Source: Nereocystis luetkeana (taxonomy: Eukaryota > Sar > Phaeophyceae > Laminariales > Laminariaceae). Taken from it: 64,000 nt of DNA. A model generated the notes under the pieces. The model was given only the letters and a program-made list of their open reading frames with translations. It was not told where the DNA came from and did not search any database. Below are positions 1 through 11,799 of the stretch, one piece after another. Position 1 is the stretch's first letter, and every line of letters begins with the position of its first letter. A program made the translations under genes and the position numbers. The DNA lies in contig JARUPZ010000002.1 in the NCBI GenBank assembly GCA_031213475.1, positions 14,819,425 through 14,883,424 on the forward strand, in the 5' to 3' direction.

Positions 1-125
1 ATATTTCCGGTCCCTCCGGAGGCGGGGGGGGGGGGGTAGGTGTGTGTATGATGTTCCAGTGTGCGAACGCCCCTGCACAACTTGCAAAAATGATGAGTTT
101 CGACGAAATCTTCGATCTCACAGCT

Positions 126-964
126 ATTAGACCTATGCCAATGGAAACGCGAAGTTCAAAAGTTTTTTTTCAAAATATTGCTTAAAAAAACAGCCGAAAA
201 AATTCACGTACCGCCGCTGTGGGAAAAAAAGAGAAAAATGTTTTATTTTTTATTTTTTTCCCCCAACGGCTGCAGGCGGCGCAATTTGTGTTTTTCTGGT
301 TGCAAATTGTCAACACGGTGATCGAAACCAGCTCGTGCGACGATCGACGCTCGATCTCGACATAGACTCAGCCCACGGCCAACCCGCTCGGTATCTGGCA
401 AGGCCAACGAATATAGATGACGGCCTCGAAGATAATAGGGTGGACCCATGGTCTAGGGCTCGAGAGCTTGCCGGCGGCGTCCTACGGTATCCTCCCAAAC
501 CTGAAAAAAACTCTATTTTTTGCCATTCGAGACGGATGGAGAAGTTTTGTCTTCTGTTTTGTGCAAACCAGCGGCCAAATGTTTTGTTATTATGCGCCTG
601 GTCAGCTCCCGCCACATGACACCGGCCATGGTGTGAAGACGGTGACCCTACGGGGGGGTCGGAGCCCCTAACGAGCGCACTCCGTTCAGAATTCATGACG
701 CAATCGTTGGTTTTGTTGATCGATGTCTGTCGAGGACTCGGAATCTCGCCGCTTCGAACCTAAGATCGGCCTGAGTTTTTCTCAAGCCGATGTTGGCCCA
801 ACATCGGCCCCAGATTTGCTTTCTTCGGGCTTTTCCAAAAGTGAGGAACTTTTTTTTTTTTTTACGTGGCCCATAGGAAGCGTGTTCTGACTTTTTTTGG
901 CGGGTATCTTTGAAATTCAAACTTTTTATTGAAACTTCGCTGTCCCATTGGCATAGGTCTTAAT
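126..964 (+). mobile_element. 839-bp terminal-inverted-repeat element, copy 1
   Basis: Ends in inverted repeats (ATTAGACCTATGCCAATGG at the left, the complement at the right with one extra A). AGCT flanks both sides (122-125 and 965-968). An uninterrupted relative of the host repeat at 28017-28060 has a single AGCT at this point, so a 4-bp target duplication is supported. No transposase frame is visible, so it is non-autonomous. A full second copy lies at 47107-47942. Confidence 0.75.
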
Positions 965-1154
965 AGCTGTTGTTGTTGCTGTTCTTTATTTTTACTAGTC
1001 TTTCAGCGTCTTGTGTGCCCGTCAAGTGTGATTTGCTATAAACAAACCGTCGAAGTTCTTGTATTTACTCCGGCCCTCACGTGTCGATCTGATGTTTCCG
1101 TGCACGAAATGGTACTGGCCGAAGTCCATTGGGAATCGAGCCTGTAAGTATTAC

Positions 1155-2040
1155 AAGGTGCTTCGCTCAGGAAGAAAAAGTGCATCAAATTACGCGAAGC
1201 GGACAGAAGCTCGATGATTGAATATATATATATATATTTCAAGATTGTTGTAGTTGCGAATTGGCGACTTGATAATGCCAAGAGTCACATGCCGTACGTG
1301 CGTACATACCCCAGGTAGGGTACGAACTTATTTTCTTTTTTTGATATGATGTATGTACCTGGTATGTACGAACGAGAAAGCACAGCACGGCACAGCAGTA
1401 GCACCGCAAAAACAATCAAAATGAAACCGAAAAATTCGGAAAGAACAAAAAACCCCGTCCCCTCTCACGTAATAATTGCCTGCCTGCTAGGAACAACTTG
1501 CTCCAGTCAAAAACGAAAAAAATGAACAGCAGCGCTTCTCTCTCAGCCTCGTACGCCGCCCGCCCCTCTCGCGACCACCTCGCCACCGATTCGGTCCGGG
1601 TAAAGATTTCCTCCCTCTCTGTTACAGTGATCCCCGTCGCCCGCCCCGCGTGAAGCCCGGTGCTCACCATGACCCTCGTTCGACAGCTCGACAATGTTGG
1701 TGCTCAGACGGCGTACGTCTTTGTGTATAGTTCAGCTTGGTTCGCAAAAATAAGCACCGCTTGAATTTTAGCTTGCAATCCCGAGCGACCCTTATGGACT
1801 CGTACATACTCAGTCTGATTTTTCAGATGGAGGCCAGACAGAGCCTATTCATGATTCCCTTGTGTCTCGAGGCACACACGACGCCTAGCCACGAACACGG
1901 CGACCGCGCTCCTTGCACCCCCCCCTCTACCCGCCAGCATCCACCGACACCCGGAACGGCGCCGGGCTCGCCCGCGTTGCCGTGCTCCGACTATACACAC
2001 GCACACGAAACGAAAGAAGAAAAAAGGAAAAAAGAACTGA
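1155..2040 (+). repeat. ~1 kb interspersed repeat R1, copy A
   Basis: Shares its whole length with 34681-35790 (same strand) and with the reverse complement of 24590-25735. It starts CAAGGTGCTTCGCTC. On the minus strand near 1540-1610 all copies keep a block encoding [20 protein letters not shown]. Diverges from copy B after about 2040. Confidence 0.65.
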
Positions 2041-2410
2041 AAGTGCAAAATAATTTTCAACGAGCCGGTGAAAAAAAGCGAAAGAGAGCCTGCCCAACCG
2101 CTGAAAAAACAAACCCGACCTTTTTTTCTTTTCCGAGATTATTCTTCTATTGTCTCGGGAAAAAAAGTGTGGCACGAGAAGCAAGCACGCAAAGAAAGCA
2201 AAGAACGCGAAGAAAGCAAGGATCGTAGAAGCGACGAAAAATCGTGGTAGACTCGCTGAGAGTGAGGCAGGTGCTTATAATCAAGTGATTAAAAAAAAAG
2301 ATAAACGTAAGTATGTTTATAGCCTCGTCGACCTTGGTAGGGGAGTCACCGACCAGTAGTCAATCGCGGGGGAAGTAATGGAAAACGCGCGCACGGTTAT
2401 CACGCAGGTT

Positions 2411-2890
2411 GCAAAGTTGAGTATCGACCGATCGGTTGAACTCACAGCTGACGTGCCTTTGTTAGTTATTTACAAAAAAAAATACACTGCTGTATATATA
2501 CTCGTATACCCTCGCGATGATGCACGAGGGAGGAAGGTCGTGGACAGCTAAGCTTGCCTCAGGTGCTATTGATACACAGAGTTCATTCAGTTCATACTTA
2601 TTCACTCGTGCCTTACTACGCAGAAATAATGCTATTAATAGGCCTTGAGCAGAGAAAGAACCTCGTCGAGTAAAAGAGAGGATTGTGGGGGCTCGGGTTC
2701 GGGCACCGCACCAAGGAACAATCCGTGGCTCTTGTTGTGAGAGAGAACATACCTGGTATATACGATATACCAGGTACGTACGTTGCGTATATACGAACCA
2801 AGTTCGTACCAGTATTATACCTCGTATAAAATGATGAAATACGTCAGCTGTGAGATCGACTGATTAAATAGGTCAATACTCAACTTTGGA
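2411..2890. mobile_element. possible TIR element
   Basis: Inverted arms at 2413-2455 and 2843-2887 share CAAAGTTGAGTAT, a CGACC(G)ATC-type core and CAGCTGACG. The interior has no gene and carries two facing copies of the TACCWGGTA palindrome (2750 and 2768). 2041-2410 holds nothing recognisable. Confidence 0.4.
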
Positions 2891-2902
2891 AGCTGCGTAC
2901 AT

Positions 2903-3246
2903 GTACTTCTTTTTTTTTTTTTTTTTTTCATCCCATTCATTATCTTCGCACATCTTCTTCTCTCTCCTTCCAACTCGTAACTCAGATCCGGGGTCACATA
3001 GCAGGCTCTTCTCCCCCCTTCCCGCTACGGTACGTGCCTTCATTTTTATCGCGAGAAGATCTCAGCCTTTTCTTCCCTCGTCGACTCGCATCGAATTGTG
3101 CCTACGCACGCTGCAAGGCGCTCTCAACAATTGAATCCTTTTTTATTTTTGCAAATAAAGTCAAAGTCCGACCCACCTGGGGCTCGAACCCAGGACTCAA
3201 ACAAGTAGAATTCGAGGTTAACCACTTGAACCACCGGGGTGACCGG
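2903..3246 (-). mobile_element. tRNA-derived SINE, family 1
   Basis: On the minus strand: tRNA-like head with an A-box-like TGGTTCAAGTGG and B box GGGTTCGAGCCCC, a body of ~200 bp, then a poly-A tail (T run at 2909-2928). Four other copies in the window are close to identical, so the family is young. Confidence 0.8.
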
Positions 3247-3290
3247 CTATGTACTGCAGATACTCGTATACCTGGTACATAAATAGTACA

Positions 3291-3445
3291 ACGATGTCAG
3301 GAGCCAGCACGTCCACCCCTTGACAGACAGCAGCTTTGCCTTGACATGCCTTGACTGACACCAAACTACTAGGTTTTAGTGTGGAACACTCGGCCCGACA
3401 CCCTTGACATCGCACGTTTTGTCTTTTGCTTGACATGTCTCCTGG
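3291..3445 (-). repeat. interspersed repeat with TTGACATG words, copy 1
   Basis: Reverse complement of 21660-21815, sharing GACATGCCTTGAC, ACCAAACT and GACATGTCTCC-type blocks. It carries several TTGACA repeats. Function unknown. Confidence 0.5.
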
Positions 3446-3687
3446 CATCTTTGGCGTACCTATTATAATAATGGTACGGGACCAAGGTGGAAGAAACGAA
3501 CCGGGTTCGAACCGGTACGCGAAAACTTGAGAAAAAAGTGTGGACAGGGGTTTCCTCTCGCTCTCCGGGGCAGGGAAAAAAAAAAGAAGTACCCCCGTTC
3601 TATATTTCAGACAAGCTAGTATTGGGTTTGTGTGCCAGGTACAATTCATGATGAACGAGCAACTCCACAGGAATTACTGCTGTACTT

Positions 3688-4419
3688 ATGATGCGAGTAG
3701 AGTTGGAGGAAATAATTGATGTTGATGGCAGCAACGTGGCATTGTTTGGTTTATCGATCGTTTATCACGCGGTGAGTGGCAAATGTCGGGTATCACGTAT
3801 ATTGGTGTCAATCACCAAGTCGGCACTTTACGGCACTTGTACAACAGCAGCGTACAGCAGGGACGGTGACGGCGGACCGGTACTCGTAGAACACATGAAC
3901 TGCTGCTGCTCGCAACACTATGTAGCTGGCCACCAGTTGCGGGGTCAGAGAGAGAAGACCTCGGTTCATAAACGGACGTCTTATTATATACCACCCGTAA
4001 ACTTTTCGCATGTGCCATGTGATACGATATCACCGCTTACCAGTACAGAGTACGAGTACGACTACAGCAGTAGTACATGCTCGACGCACCCTCACCCTCT
4101 CACGATGGGTCGACCAAGACCACGAGCAGTTGAAGATACTACAGACAGTTATAATACCTGCTCACTTATACGACGACAGGTGATTCAAGCAGCCAACGAC
4201 GAAGCACACGTTCTGCTCGTACGTCAGCTGCAGAGCCCTCTGCTCTCACCGATACCACCACGGGTACGACGTACAAAAGCATCAGAGTCATCCGAGAGTC
4301 ACAGATCAGGAAGGTGCCCGATAGCTGTAGAGCTATCGTTTTGTACGAGATGTATTATATCTGGTGTATATCTCTCACATCTCATATCAAGCAAGTTTTA
4401 TACCAAAGGTGTGTCGTGA
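3688..4419 (+). other. long unrecognised open frame upstream of p28
   Basis: An open stretch of 243 codons starts at an ATG. The translation has no recognisable domain, no membrane pattern and many Cys/Ser/Tyr/Thr codons typical of repeat-derived DNA. Palindromic GTAC-rich words occur throughout. Probably non-coding. The rest of 3446-4787 holds no recognised gene. Confidence 0.15.
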
Positions 4420-4787
4420 AACAGCAAAGCACAAGCTCGCATATTTGTACCCCATGTCGTATTGCATAATACGTAAACCCGTGATTCTGTTGCCCATTCG
4501 CTCTGCAACTGCTGTGTACTCACAGCGGCTCCATCGTCCATCCTTGCACTTCGACGATGGAGAAAGACAGCTTTCTTGCATGGCAGGCCGGCTGGTGGGT
4601 CACCGCTGTCCACTGCAGTGCCTTGAGCAAGGAGCAGTTGTGGGCAAAAAATAACTTCGTCTCGCGTATGTACGAGCTACATAATTGCACCGCACCTTGT
4701 TCAACATCCTGGAAGGCCTTGCGCAGACGGGGAAAGGGCAAACATTTACCTGGTACCTGGTATATTGCGCTGTGACAGAGCAGAGGG

Positions 4788-5147
4788 ATGGCGTCTCCTG
4801 TCCCTGTCTCGGGCGACCTGCCACCCAAGGAACCCGACGAGGTAGATAACCTTAGACATATTATATGGGCATGGGGTGTTGAAATCGCTGAAACATGTAA
4901 AAACACAGCCCATCCCGTTTTTCTTTTGCAGCACAAAGTTGGAAGATATACGTCCAAAACCCGCTCATTTACCTGTTGTTGCTACTCATATCCTTGCCGA
5001 CCGCCAGGAGACATCGCGCACTAACGGCGAAACAGGACCCTCTCCGGCCTGCGCCGTCGAGTTCTCTCCGATTCTTAGGTATGATGACCCCGTGTTAGCT
5101 AGACCGCATGCGGGATTAGACATGGGGACTGGTCATGACTCCCTTCC

Positions 5148-5189
<42 letters not shown>

Positions 5190-8100
5190 CGTTTCGCTGT
5201 CGGCCTCCTCTGACGAGCGACCTGCCGCTCCGGCGTCGGGCTCGTACGGCGTTGGAGGCGTCAGGAACAGAAGGCGGCCGCATGCTAAGGAAAACAACAC
5301 GGCCGCTCTCAAAGCGATCATCCCGAACAAAGAGTGGACAGACGAGGCCGGGACGTGGGTCCAGACGGTGAGTTTACGACGTTTGTATGCGTGCTTTTTT
5401 CGTGTTTTCGCAAGATAGATGTGTCTGTTCGTACGAAGTATGTATTGTTGTAGTCTGCAGAGGTACGCGTCGCACTTAGGGTTAATAGTGTACTGGTACC
5501 TGGTACTGCTGTACAGCAGTACGAAGGCGCGAGGCAACATCGAATCCCCGTCTTCGAACGCGCGTATATTTCGAACTCGCGCACTAAGCAATTTATCGGA
5601 CGAGCAGTCCTGCGAATAAGTTTTCTCGCTGGATCAAATGTGGGCGTTTACAACGGGTGTGAGATTCTGCCCACCACTGATGTCGCATTGCGGTCGTTTG
5701 CAGAACCATTGCTTCGTAGTCGCGCTATGAATACAATGTTCCATGCATCAGCTATAATAAGCACAATCGAACCGAATGGAGTGCATTTCCGTAGTGGTAC
5801 GTTTTTCATCGAGCGGATACCTCCTTCATTACGGCGTACCACGTTGGTATTTGTTATTTTTATTTTTCACGTTGGTATGGTGTACCGTAATGTTACACGT
5901 ATTAGTAAGTGTAAATACTCTTTTTTTATCATCCCTTTTACTCTCCAGCTCAACTCGTTGGAGGTTTTACCCACAGCGATCTTCTGGACAAGCCGTGGTC
6001 ACAGATATCGCCCCTTCTCTCCGCCGGCACGTGCCTTCATTTTTTATCGCGCATAGGGTTCAGCTTTCCCACTCGTCGATTATCATCGAATGTTGCTAAC
6101 TCACGCTCTCGCGCTTGATCAAGTGATATGCAAGAAAAAGTCCTTGCGGGTATAAGCACTCGGGGAGACTCGAAATTGATCATAGTAGGCACACGGACCA
6201 CCCACAAAGCCACCGGGGACGCCGGCGCGTTTCTTTGTGTATCGATATCAGCACCCAAAACATCCTTACGTTTCCGGGCACAGCAGTGATGTGCCCGTGC
6301 CCGCAGAGAAAAAACGGCTCTGTCCAGAACAAAAAAGCACTGCGCCCGACAAATTTCACGGGCTCTGATCGATCGCTTCACCCTTATGATACTTCCACCG
6401 AAGGTTTCCAGCGCCGAACGGACGAGGGCGGAACTCGAACTTTTGCACGGCGAGGTGGACGCAAGGTTGTCCGCCTTCCAAGCGCGTCCAGGGGCGGTAT
6501 GCGCGGTGCGGGAGCAGGTGTTCTCCGACCTCTACGACGAAGTTATCCGAGAGGTAAGCAGCCGGGAAATGATATTCTCCATGGTCAAGACGCACGCACG
6601 CGGTCTACCACTCTGGACGGAGATGCAATGACCGTGCGGTCTTCGTAGTAGTATTTAAACGGTTTTCGTATTCCCGTCTGCCTTTATATGACGATGTCTT
6701 GGTCTTGGTCTGTCCGGCGGCAGGACGGAGCTTTTTTTTACTATTTTACTTTATTTTCATTTTTTAAATATATACCTGGTATATTTTTCATTCCCTCTAC
6801 TTTCCAGCTTAAATTAGTAGGAGGTTATACCCTCAACGAGCTTCTGGACAAGCCGTGGTCACAGGTGTCTACCCATCTCCCCCCCCGGTACGTTCCTTAT
6901 TTTTTGTCGCGCATAGGGTTCAGCATTCCCGCTGCTCGTCGATTTTCATCGAAAGTAGCTAACTCACGCTCTCGCGCTTTCCGCTCGTCATTTTTTTACG
7001 CAAGAAAAAGCCCCTACGAGCATGCACTCGGTGAGACTTGAACCCGCGAAATTGATCTTGATAGGCACGCGGACCACCTACCAAGCCACGGGGGACGCCG
7101 GAGCTCTTAACAGATAATTTGGACCAGGAAACAAGCTGTAGATCCCTACCTTGAAGGAATACGAAGCACACTGCGTACCGGCCCACTCACGATACGGCAT
7201 GCCATATGAAAGGGCCCCACAAGAAACCCAGCCTAATGTTGGAGTGTTTGCGAAGAATCTGGTTGGAACGAATTAGGTTGGGTTTCTTGTAGTCTGTTCC
7301 CTATATGATAACAATCCCAACCCGCGAAGCATTAGGATTATCCCGAAGACTATGGGAAAAAGTGACCAAAATGACGTCTCTTACCTGATTATTCTCGAGT
7401 TGGTTACTCTGTGGGTTGGGTTAACTCTCTGGGCCTTCGGATTCACCTGTTAAACCCAATCAGCTCCTAATATTTTTTGTGTCCCAAATATTTTTCGAAT
7501 CCATCGAAATTGGATTGTCGCAAACACCTATTTCCAGGGAAATGAGAAATTCGGGAGCGGAAGCGGTTATACTAATATTAGCGTGGAACACACTTTTGAT
7601 CAAACCTTAAATCTAGCCAGGGTCATAACTTCTCGGTTTCTTGCTACGAGAAGGACCGGTACTCTGTACGCGTACGCGCAGTGGTGTGTGCAGGAAACAT
7701 ATCCCCAGTGCCTGGGTAGGCTGGACGTTACCGATGGCGGGTATCCTACTTAATATCATGCGTTGTGGCCTAGTTTTCTCACATAGTTGCGTGAAAATTG
7801 ATCTGACGCGTACGCGCAGATAACGCTCGAAAGCCCGGAAAGAGGCCTACTTCTCCTGCGGTTGCGCGACGAGACGCGCATGAATCTGGATACGTACTCT
7901 GAGATCTACAGGTACTTTTCAGCCGAACATGGCTGCGGAAAGCCACGCGCCTAACTCGTGCGATGTATCTTCTACATAGAAGCGACTGGAAATGAAGCCA
8001 TGCTGCTGTCTGGAACCCTTTGCTCACCTTTGTCGCAACACAAAAATAGCGATATATACATACATATATATATATATGCATAAAAACGCGAGCCTGAAAT

Positions 8101-9351
8101 CCTTTTGGCTTCCCTGTGTTGCAATACGACAGACAAAGTTAGCTTTGTAAACCGATAATCTAAAGGCCTCGACCTCCCTGGGCTGCATCACAGGCATAGT
8201 GCTAAAACTCAGCTTTAAAACCCTTAGCTCCCATGTGTTGGAGCTCCGAAACCCTTGCCTTCCAGGCGTTGCAACTTCGCGACCTTTGGCTCCCCTGCGT
8301 TGCAACTGCGAAACCTTTGGTTTCCCTGTGTCGTATTAATAGTACGAACATATTTTTTGCTAAAACGCAACTTTGGGTGTCGGACGGACGGCGTATACAT
8401 GCGTGCATCTTGATTGACCACGTCCAGGGATAGCATCGTGCTTTCGAGGAGGAAAGCTGAGGGTGCCCGGGAAGAGCTGGACAGTGTTCGGTCAATACTG
8501 GCGGAAGTCGAGGCGCAGATCACTGGCCACGAAACCCAAGCAAGGTCTCTGGAGGCGGAGCTAGCAGCCATCGACAGGTGCGAGCACTGTTTACTTCGTA
8601 TCCCATTAATACGTACCTGGTACCATCACTTTCGGCGGAAATACATGAACGTTTGGTATTCATGCGGCAGTAATACCTACAAACCGCCTGTTACCAGGTA
8701 CAAGGCACCGGGTAAGTACCAACCGAAGCGCTTGAGAGTTGCTGCGCGTCTCTCTCGTGCGCGTTCAACGAGGTGATTGTTAGTGGCTAGGGTAGTGTGC
8801 TGTGCTTGTCGATCGCCGGCGCAGGTAAAGAGCAGGGAACGTGTTTCCCGGTTGGTGGCTGTCCCAACCAGGACTGCCGGAAAAGCCACAATCGGCAACG
8901 TTAACATCCCTGACAAAACAGAAGAAGAGCTCGACCTGCAATACGACTGCCCTGTTGTTCGTTTCCGTTACTCTTTGGGCATCAGCTAAATCAAGATTGA
9001 CCCTCTTGAAAATCGATTCACAGCTGAGGACCAAAGTTCTCCGCTCTCCAACCGAAGAATACCACACTATTTGTGGCTCGTTACATAACTTGCTGTTTGT
9101 AATGTTCCATCGATGATATCTCGCCCAATTCACCGCCCGTCGCGCTCGTGCTGTAAGATGTTTCTGACCCACGCTAACGATGCCCTTCCCTCCGTTTCAG
9201 GAGCAACGCCTACGCCAAAGTCATCACCGACCAAGAGCACGCCGAGACGTTGGAAGCTGCAAGAACCGAGCAGAGGGCACTGGAGGCAGCCATCGCCAAG
9301 TCTCAGAAAAATCTCAGGGAGGCGGCCACCGTGGGCGTTGTTCGTGTTTGA
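4788..9351 (+). CDS. DNALI1: axonemal inner-arm dynein light chain p28 (DNALI1-like), 6 exons
   Basis: Light chain of single-headed inner-arm dyneins in the ciliary/flagellar axoneme. Proposed exons are 4788-4841, 4939-5367, 6404-6553, 7820-7911, 8428-8577 and 9201-9351 (TGA at the end), giving about 341 aa. All introns are GT-AG and all junction phases agree. Family landmarks in order: FSPILRYDDPVLA near the N-terminus; EWTDEAGTWVQT|VSS across exons 2/3; VREQVFSDLYDEVIRE in exon 3; ERGLLLLRLRDETRMNLDTY in exon 4; then a Glu/Ala/Arg-rich coiled coil (exons 5-6). Exons 3-6 are secure. The start is less so: no in-frame ATG lies between the stop at 4843 and the conserved region, so a spliced first exon is needed. 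ATG 4788 with donor 4842 and acceptor 4938 fits phase 0, but acceptor 4931 with another upstream exon is possible. Oddities: 13 glutamines encoded by pure CAG (5149-5187) and a longer N-terminus than animal homologues. Confidence 0.92.
5149..5187 (+). repeat. (CAG)13 coding microsatellite
   Basis: Pure CAG run in p28 exon 2 encoding 13 Gln, between the conserved RYDDPVL segment and the EWTDEAG segment. Confidence 0.95.
5930..6225 (-). mobile_element. tRNA-derived SINE, family 2 (p28 intron 2)
   Basis: Minus-strand head (GGCGTCCCCGGTGGC...) with the B-box region partly deleted. The body matches the copies at 6790 and 32768. Confidence 0.65.
6790..7102 (-). mobile_element. tRNA-derived SINE, family 2 (p28 intron 3)
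   Basis: Minus-strand head contains TGGCTTGGTAGGTGG (A-box-like) and GCGGGTTCAAGTCTCACC (B box). The body contains AAATAAGGAACGTACCGG, related to the body of family 1. Confidence 0.75.
7195..7330. repeat. imperfect hairpin in p28 intron 3
   Basis: CAAGAAACCCAGCCTAA (7219-7235) pairs with TTAGGTTGGGTTTCTTG (7273-7289), and CATATGAAAGGG with CCCTATATG further out. Looks like a small foldback element. The rest of 7331-7640 has no recognised feature. Confidence 0.5.
8095..8335. repeat. degenerate ~40-bp tandem repeat in p28 intron 4
   Basis: Five to six units of the type CCTTTGGCTCCCCTGCGTTG separated by GCAACT..GCGAAAC-like spacers, strongly diverged. Confidence 0.6.
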
Positions 9352-9820
9352 AACGCAAGCGGGACCAGATCGTAAACATACTATTTTAAACTGTGCACAT
9401 TGTTTTGGAATACCCTCGCATTTCCGAGACTGTGGGAGTCCAAGCAGATCGCGGGTGCGGGAAAGGGACAGGAATTGGTCATCACAAGTAACCGGAGTGT
9501 GTCTGACGCCTTCAGGCCGCCCATCCATCTTGTCCATGGAGGAGCTTTCTGCGTTCTCGCTTAAGTTTTACCTGATGGTGACTGGGACGCTCCATTTCCA
9601 CCAGGAAGGCAGTGAAGCGAGCAAAGAAACTGTTACTACAGTATGATACCACATTCGGTTCCGTCGGTACTCTCTTCTACCGCCCGAAACGTGGTGAATA
9701 TTGGTTGTCTACGAAACTCGTGCGTGCATATTTACGTGCATCAAACGACGAGTGAGGTACTTTCAAGGACGCTTTTGTGGCCACGCCATCGCCAGGGTGC
9801 GGGGTACTTATGCTATGGAT
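9352..9820. other. p28 3' flank, no gene recognised
   Basis: Downstream of the p28 stop I see no clear polyadenylation signal and no protein-like frame. Confidence 0.5.
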
Positions 9821-9900
9821 GGCCAATGTCGTATGATCATAGACCCTCGCATCCCTATTATGCCGGGACGGAGCACGTCGGGTTTTCACCGACTAGGCAG
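9821..9900 (+). repeat. G-run-associated repeat F, fragment
   Basis: Matches family F (full copies 33791-34050 and 40355-40622), including CCCTCGCATCCCTA and GGAGCACGTCGGGTTTTCACC. A G-rich run follows at 9914. Confidence 0.6.
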
Positions 9901-10451
9901 ACACGGCTTGCCGGGGGCGGGGGGGGGCGTAGGAAATCTCGCACGAAGTGTGTCAGAGTGTATCTGGCGCACGCGTTGCGGGAGCAGCGCTTGGTTTTAT
10001 CATTGAATGAGCAGCACAAATACGCCCGGGAATGTACTTCGAAAAATCGAACCGTGTTGTACTTCCCCACGCTGTACCATGTGCATGCTATCCTCCAGAC
10101 GTACAATTGCGTACTGCGATCTCGCTTGCTTCAAGTGGATTAATACATACTTCGTGAAACGCTCTGTAGTTTTTTCTCCTCTCATTATCACACGGCTACT
10201 TTTACGGTACGTGTATACACGTACGTGGTATATTACTTTTCCGCGAACTATGGCGTGAGATGGGATCTATGTATCCGATTTGTTGCCGTATCCTCAGCGC
10301 GGCCGTAGCTGAACGTCAACGGCACACACACTGATCTCCTGCAGTCTAGCCACCAAACCTCATTGTAGACGTTTGCTTAGATCTCGCCTACCAGGTGCTT
10401 CGGAGCACACCTCCGGCAATTCTCTCGCCTCTGATGATCTCCTCAGTTCCT

Positions 10452-10750
10452 AATTGCCGACGGGAGAATTACTTTATCAGGATCGATCCTCGAGTTCTTT
10501 GACTCCGCTTGGGATTTCATCCTTCTATTACTTGCCAGGAGCCTGCCCTCTTTTTCGTTCTGTTTTAGGGACGTTCCTAGCGAACAAAAAAAACGCTATT
10601 TGTTGCCGACGGGAGAATTAATTTTTCAGGATCAATCCTCGAGTTCTTTGACTCCGATTGGGGTTTCATCCTTCTATTACTTGCCAGCGAGCATGCCCTC
10701 TTTTTCGTTCTGTTTTAGGGACGTTCCCAGCAAACAAAAAAAACGCTATT
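10452..10750 (+). repeat. tandem duplication, ~150-bp unit x2
   Basis: Two units, each with TTGCCGACGGGAGAATTA at its start and AAAAAAAACGCTATTTG at its end, differing at few positions. Confidence 0.85.
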
Positions 10751-10892
10751 TGTGATTTTTTGGGCATGACAAAATCTTTCGATCCGTGACATTTCAGTTC
10801 TAACGGAAAAAGCTGGAAAACGTCAGGTTTCGTGATATCTTCAAAATGAATAAAAAACCCGATATTTCACATCCAACGGTTTTTACGGGTGG

Positions 10893-11050
10893 AGCCAACT
10901 CTCGCGGGTGGGGCACGGCCAGGCCGGGCCGGGCCGACAGCGCATGACCCAGCCTGCGAGATTCCTATCTGACCCACCGTCGGCCAAGCCCGGTCCGCGA
11001 GATTACAATCTCACAGGCCGTCTGCCCGGTCTGGCCTGTGAGATTCTCAG
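10893..11050. repeat. GC-rich palindromic repeat related to the GGTCG elements
   Basis: Contains GGCCGGGCCGGGCCGA, then GCGAGATT / TGTGAGATT blocks in both orientations, resembling the structure at 20843 and 48763 with diverged units. Confidence 0.45.
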
Positions 11051-11265
11051 ATCATTTTCACTTTGGTCTTCAAGCTGTGGCTCCTCCTCCTCGAAATTCC
11101 GAAGCCACAATGTGCTCGTTAGCCCGCGTCCAAAGGCGTATTTGGGCAGCCGCCCGTTGCCCACGAGCGGCGTACGAAGCTGAGTCTGCCATGCCCGTAT
11201 ACCGGCCTTCGGATACCGTTGGTGCGCGTGGGTTGCGCAGTGCCTTGATCAGGTGTATTTCGAGC

Positions 11266-11795
11266 CACGTCAAAAAGTGATGAATCGTGTTTTTGCTTTT
11301 TTCAGGGAAAAGCTAGAAAAAAATGGGCGTCGTGAATCGTGAGGTTTTCGTCCTGAATCGTGACAAAACAAACCATGATTCGTGACAAAAACCTCACGAC
11401 TCGTTATTTGTTTTGTTCGTCAGAATTGACCCCACGAAGAAGAGCCTTCTTTCCCCATGGTTGCTTTTGCTTTGCACGAACCACTAGCATGTTGTCGTCG
11501 AGCATCTGCCGCAAGCCCATCTGCGCTGCACACGTCAAAAAGTGATGAATCGTGTTTTTGCTTTTTTCAGGGAAAAGCTAGAAAAAAATGGGCGTCGTGA
11601 ATCGTGAGGTTTTCGTCCTGAATCGTGACAAAACAAACCATGATTCGTGACAAAAACCTCACGACTCGTTATTTGTTTCGTTCGTCAGAATTGACCCCAC
11701 GAAGAAGAGCCTTCTTTCCCCATGGTTGCTTTTGCTTTGCACGAACCACTAGCATGTTGTCGTCGAGCATCTGCCGCAAGCCCATCTGCGCTGCA
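11266..11795 (+). repeat. near-identical tandem duplication, 265-bp unit x2
   Basis: Units 11266-11530 and 11531-11795 differ by a single base that I can see (near 11410/11675). Each contains internal GAATCGTGA-type repeats. The duplication is very recent, or the region is a collapsed array. Confidence 0.9.
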
Positions 11796-11799
11796 CGAA

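Noticed and set aside
8821..8990. Extra p28 exon (frame VKSRERVSRL after GCGCAG)
   Set aside because: Joining it to exon 5 gives AGG-TAA, an immediate stop, whereas the acceptor at 9200 restores the frame and the expected coiled-coil C-terminus.
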